Source of the DNA: Candidatus Methanophagales archaeon
GTDB lineage: Archaea; Halobacteriota; Syntropharchaeia; Alkanophagales; Methanospirareceae
Direction of reading: 5' to 3'
Assembly: GCA_030621535.1 (NCBI GenBank)
Contig: JAUXHM010000050.1
Coordinates: forward strand, 1-7,298
DNA length: 7,298 nucleotides
The notes beneath the pieces are model-generated. The model made no database searches and was not told the origin of the DNA. It saw nothing but the letters and a program-made list of their open reading frames with translations. Numbering within the stretch: position 1 is the stretch's first letter; each line of letters starts with the position of its first letter. Shown in pieces: positions 5,973 through 7,298 of the stretch. The position numbers and the translations under genes are program-made.

Positions 5973-5986
5973 ACACCTAACACCTA
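5973..5986. repeat. 7-bp direct repeat ACACCTA x2
   Basis: Two perfect tandem copies of ACACCTA are preceded by a related ACCTG. They lie in the leader between the TATA box and the tRNA-Asp gene, 5 bases before the mature tRNA 5' end. It resembles acacctg/acaccta intergenic repeats known to me from other genomes. Confidence 0.6.
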
Positions 5987-5991
5987 AAAAT

Positions 5992-6064
5992 GCCCGGGTG
6001 GTGTAGCGGCCTATCATTGAGCCCTGTCGAGGCTCGGACTCGGGTTCAAATCCCGACCTGGGCG
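5992..6064 (+). tRNA. tRNA-Asp (anticodon GUC)
   Basis: The 73-base cloverleaf folds by hand. The acceptor stem GCCCGGG pairs with CCTGGGC (one G-U). The anticodon stem GAGCC/GGCTC is perfect, around loop CTGTCGA with anticodon GTC at 6026-6028. The T stem TCGGG/CCCGA encloses loop TTCAAAT. The D stem GTGT/TCAT is weak (two canonical pairs, one G-U, one U-U mismatch). The discriminator base is G, as expected for aspartate. There is no intron and CCA is not encoded (TGA follows). It lies divergent from leuD and 46 bp upstream of the DUF116 gene. Confidence 0.95.
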
Positions 6065-6110
6065 TGAATTCCTACTAATTGTTCTCTGAATAGTAAATTA
6101 CAAAATCAAA

Positions 6111-6755
6111 ATGAACGGTCTAATCCCGGCTTCGGTGTATGTAATAGTAGGAGAAATTTTTATCGTCCTTGTTATATTAGCGGCAGCGCTAATTTTGACT
6201 GCCGTAAGCTTAGCTATTTATAAACGAGACCTGTTCCCACGATTCACGCTCTTTGTGCTCAACCTATTTTACCAACCCTCCAAGCTATTCCTCGGTTACT
6301 TCCACATAAATCCTGTAATCGTGGATGAGATAGGCATTGCACTGCTGAATTCCATATACAAAGATGCGTATGGAAATACACCGATGGATAAGAGATTGCT
6401 GTTCTTGCCCCAGTGCCTTCGCAACATCGAATGTCCGGCGAAGACGTCGCCGCAAGAAGGAATAATATGCAAAGAATGTGGTAGATGCGAGATTGCAGAG
6501 ATTAAAAGGATGTGTGATGAACCTGGGATAAATATTTGTATCGCTCCTGGCGGCGAGTTTGTTAAGCGTGCAGTAAGGGACAAAAAGCCTATGGCTGCAA
6601 TGGGTGTTGCATGTCAGCATGACCTTTACGAAACAATGAGATACGTTACTTCAAAGGGAGTTCCAATGATTGGCGTGGTGCTTTTAAAGACCGGGTGCGT
6701 GATGACGGAAGTGAACTGGGGAGATGTGAGAGAAATGTTGTTTTACAGTGTTTGA
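6111..6755 (+). CDS. DUF116 family membrane-anchored cysteine-rich protein
   Basis: The function is unknown; I recognise this as the DUF116 family from its pattern. It has 214 residues. Residues 8-37 are a long hydrophobic N-terminal segment (one or two membrane helices), and a second moderately hydrophobic patch lies at 44-63. The rest is a soluble cysteine-rich domain: LPQCLRNIECPA (C102, C108), CKECGRCEIAEIKRMC (C120, C123, C126, C135), C143 within NICIAPGGEF, GVACQHDL (C168) and LKTGCVMTEVNW (C196). The nine conserved-looking cysteines, including C-x2-C-x2-C, suggest metal or Fe-S binding, which is inference. The ATG at 6111 has no Shine-Dalgarno and sits 46 bp after the tRNA. The gene is followed 6 bp later by a geranylgeranyl-reductase-family gene on the same strand, so the two are probably one operon. 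Moderate AT content matches the neighbours and nothing suggests recent transfer. Confidence 0.85.
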   Translation: MNGLIPASVYVIVGEIFIVLVILAAALILTAVSLAIYKRDLFPRFTLFVLNLFYQPSKLFLGYFHINPVIVDEIGIALLNSIYKDAYGNTPMDKRLLFLPQCLRNIECPAKTSPQEGIICKECGRCEIAEIKRMCDEPGINICIAPGGEFVKRAVRDKKPMAAMGVACQHDLYETMRYVTSKGVPMIGVVLLKTGCVMTEVNWGDVREMLFYSV

Positions 6756-6761
6756 TATAAA

Positions 6762-7298
6762 ATGCAGCGGTATGACGTGATAATCATAGGTGCTGGTCCG
6801 TCCGGCGCGATAGCAAGTAAAACTTGTGCGGAGAAAGGACTTAGAACTCTACTTTTGGAGAAGTATGAAATCCCAAGGTTTAAACTCTGTGGTGGTGCAG
6901 TATCAATGAGCGCACTATCACACGTAGATTTTGGAATTGAACGAGATTTGATAGAGCGAGAAGGCTATGGTGAACGAGTTCATTTTAAAAACCATCAAAT
7001 TGAAATAAGAAGGAAATCACGGATGGCGATACTCGTATCTCGCGATAAATTCGATGCGTTCCTCGTTTCAAAAGCAGTTGATGCCGGCGTTGAGCTTCAT
7101 GAAGTTGAAAAAGCGCGATCTCTAAACCAGAAACAGTCAACGATAGTTGTAGAAACCAATAAGGAGGAGTACAATGCAAAGGTAGTTATCGGAGCTGATG
7201 GTGTTAATAGTATCGTTTCAAGGTACGTTCGAGAACCTTATAAGCCAGAGGAGTTGGGGCTTTGTATTGCTGCGGAGATTCCGGCTAGTAATGCGGAA
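6762..7298 (+). CDS. Geranylgeranyl reductase family flavoprotein (5' part, cut by window end)
   Basis: The first 179 codons are open to the window edge, so the C-terminal part is missing from view. It starts with a classic FAD-binding Rossmann fold: YDVIIIGAGPSGAIAS (4-19, glycines 10, 12 and 15) and the ribose-binding E33 after TLLL. F-K-L-C-G-G (40-45) is the family's cysteine-glycine motif near the flavin; SRDKFDAFLV (93-102) is the usual R-x-x-F-D-x-x-L helix; and VVIGADGVNS (141-150) is the second FAD motif. In archaea such enzymes saturate geranylgeranyl chains of ether lipids (digeranylgeranylglycerophospholipid reductase) or of prenyl quinones or chlorophyll in other organisms. Full-length proteins run about 390-410 residues. 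The ATG is 6 bp after the DUF116 stop with no Shine-Dalgarno. Exact substrate is unassigned, because archaea often carry several paralogues. Confidence 0.88.
   Translation, partial: MQRYDVIIIGAGPSGAIASKTCAEKGLRTLLLEKYEIPRFKLCGGAVSMSALSHVDFGIERDLIEREGYGERVHFKNHQIEIRRKSRMAILVSRDKFDAFLVSKAVDAGVELHEVEKARSLNQKQSTIVVETNKEEYNAKVVIGADGVNSIVSRYVREPYKPEELGLCIAAEIPASNAE

Noticed and set aside
5904..6017. N-terminal extension of leuD to an ATG at 6017.
   Set aside because: It would read through a consensus TATA box, a tandem repeat and the antisense of the tRNA-Asp gene; homologous proteins start at the residues encoded from 5903.

Overview
The window looks like a piece of a euryarchaeal chromosome. The evidence is a two-repeat archaeal TATA-binding protein, an archaeal-type L15 next to a 10-helix archaeal-type SecY, a tRNA-Asp without an encoded CCA, TATA (box A) promoters, one probably leaderless gene, and a geranylgeranyl-reductase-family flavoprotein typical of ether-lipid makers. 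Protein resemblance and the style of the intergenic repeats fit a Methanomicrobia/ANME-like or related uncultured lineage, but that placement is a guess from memory and not demonstrated here.

Layout, left to right. Positions 1-154 hold no gene I can support; they contain a repeat-like element touching the end of purB. On the minus strand lie tbp (1582-2133) and then purB (155-1537), probably one transcript. A ~130-bp AT-rich spacer with two back-to-back promoters separates tbp from rpl15-secY on the plus strand (2266-4196), which overlap by 4 bases. secY converges on a minus-strand pair, leuD (5418-5903) and argC (4396-5421), also overlapping by 4 bases. The 199 bp between the converging stop codons is almost entirely short tandem repeats arranged with mirror symmetry. 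A palindromic TATA element upstream of leuD probably also serves the divergent tRNA-Asp(GUC) gene (5992-6064). The right end holds a plus-strand pair: a DUF116 membrane/cysteine-rich protein (6111-6755) and, 6 bp later, a geranylgeranyl reductase family flavoprotein cut by the window edge (6762 onward).

The genes are mostly housekeeping: transcription initiation (TBP), ribosome assembly (L15), protein export (SecY), purine synthesis (PurB), leucine and arginine synthesis (LeuD, ArgC), a tRNA, and membrane-lipid saturation. No defence system, transposase, CRISPR array or phage gene is visible. The points most worth a second look are the phased 8-bp mirror-symmetric repeat array between secY and argC, and the pairing of an uncharacterised cysteine-rich membrane protein with a lipid reductase that needs an electron donor.
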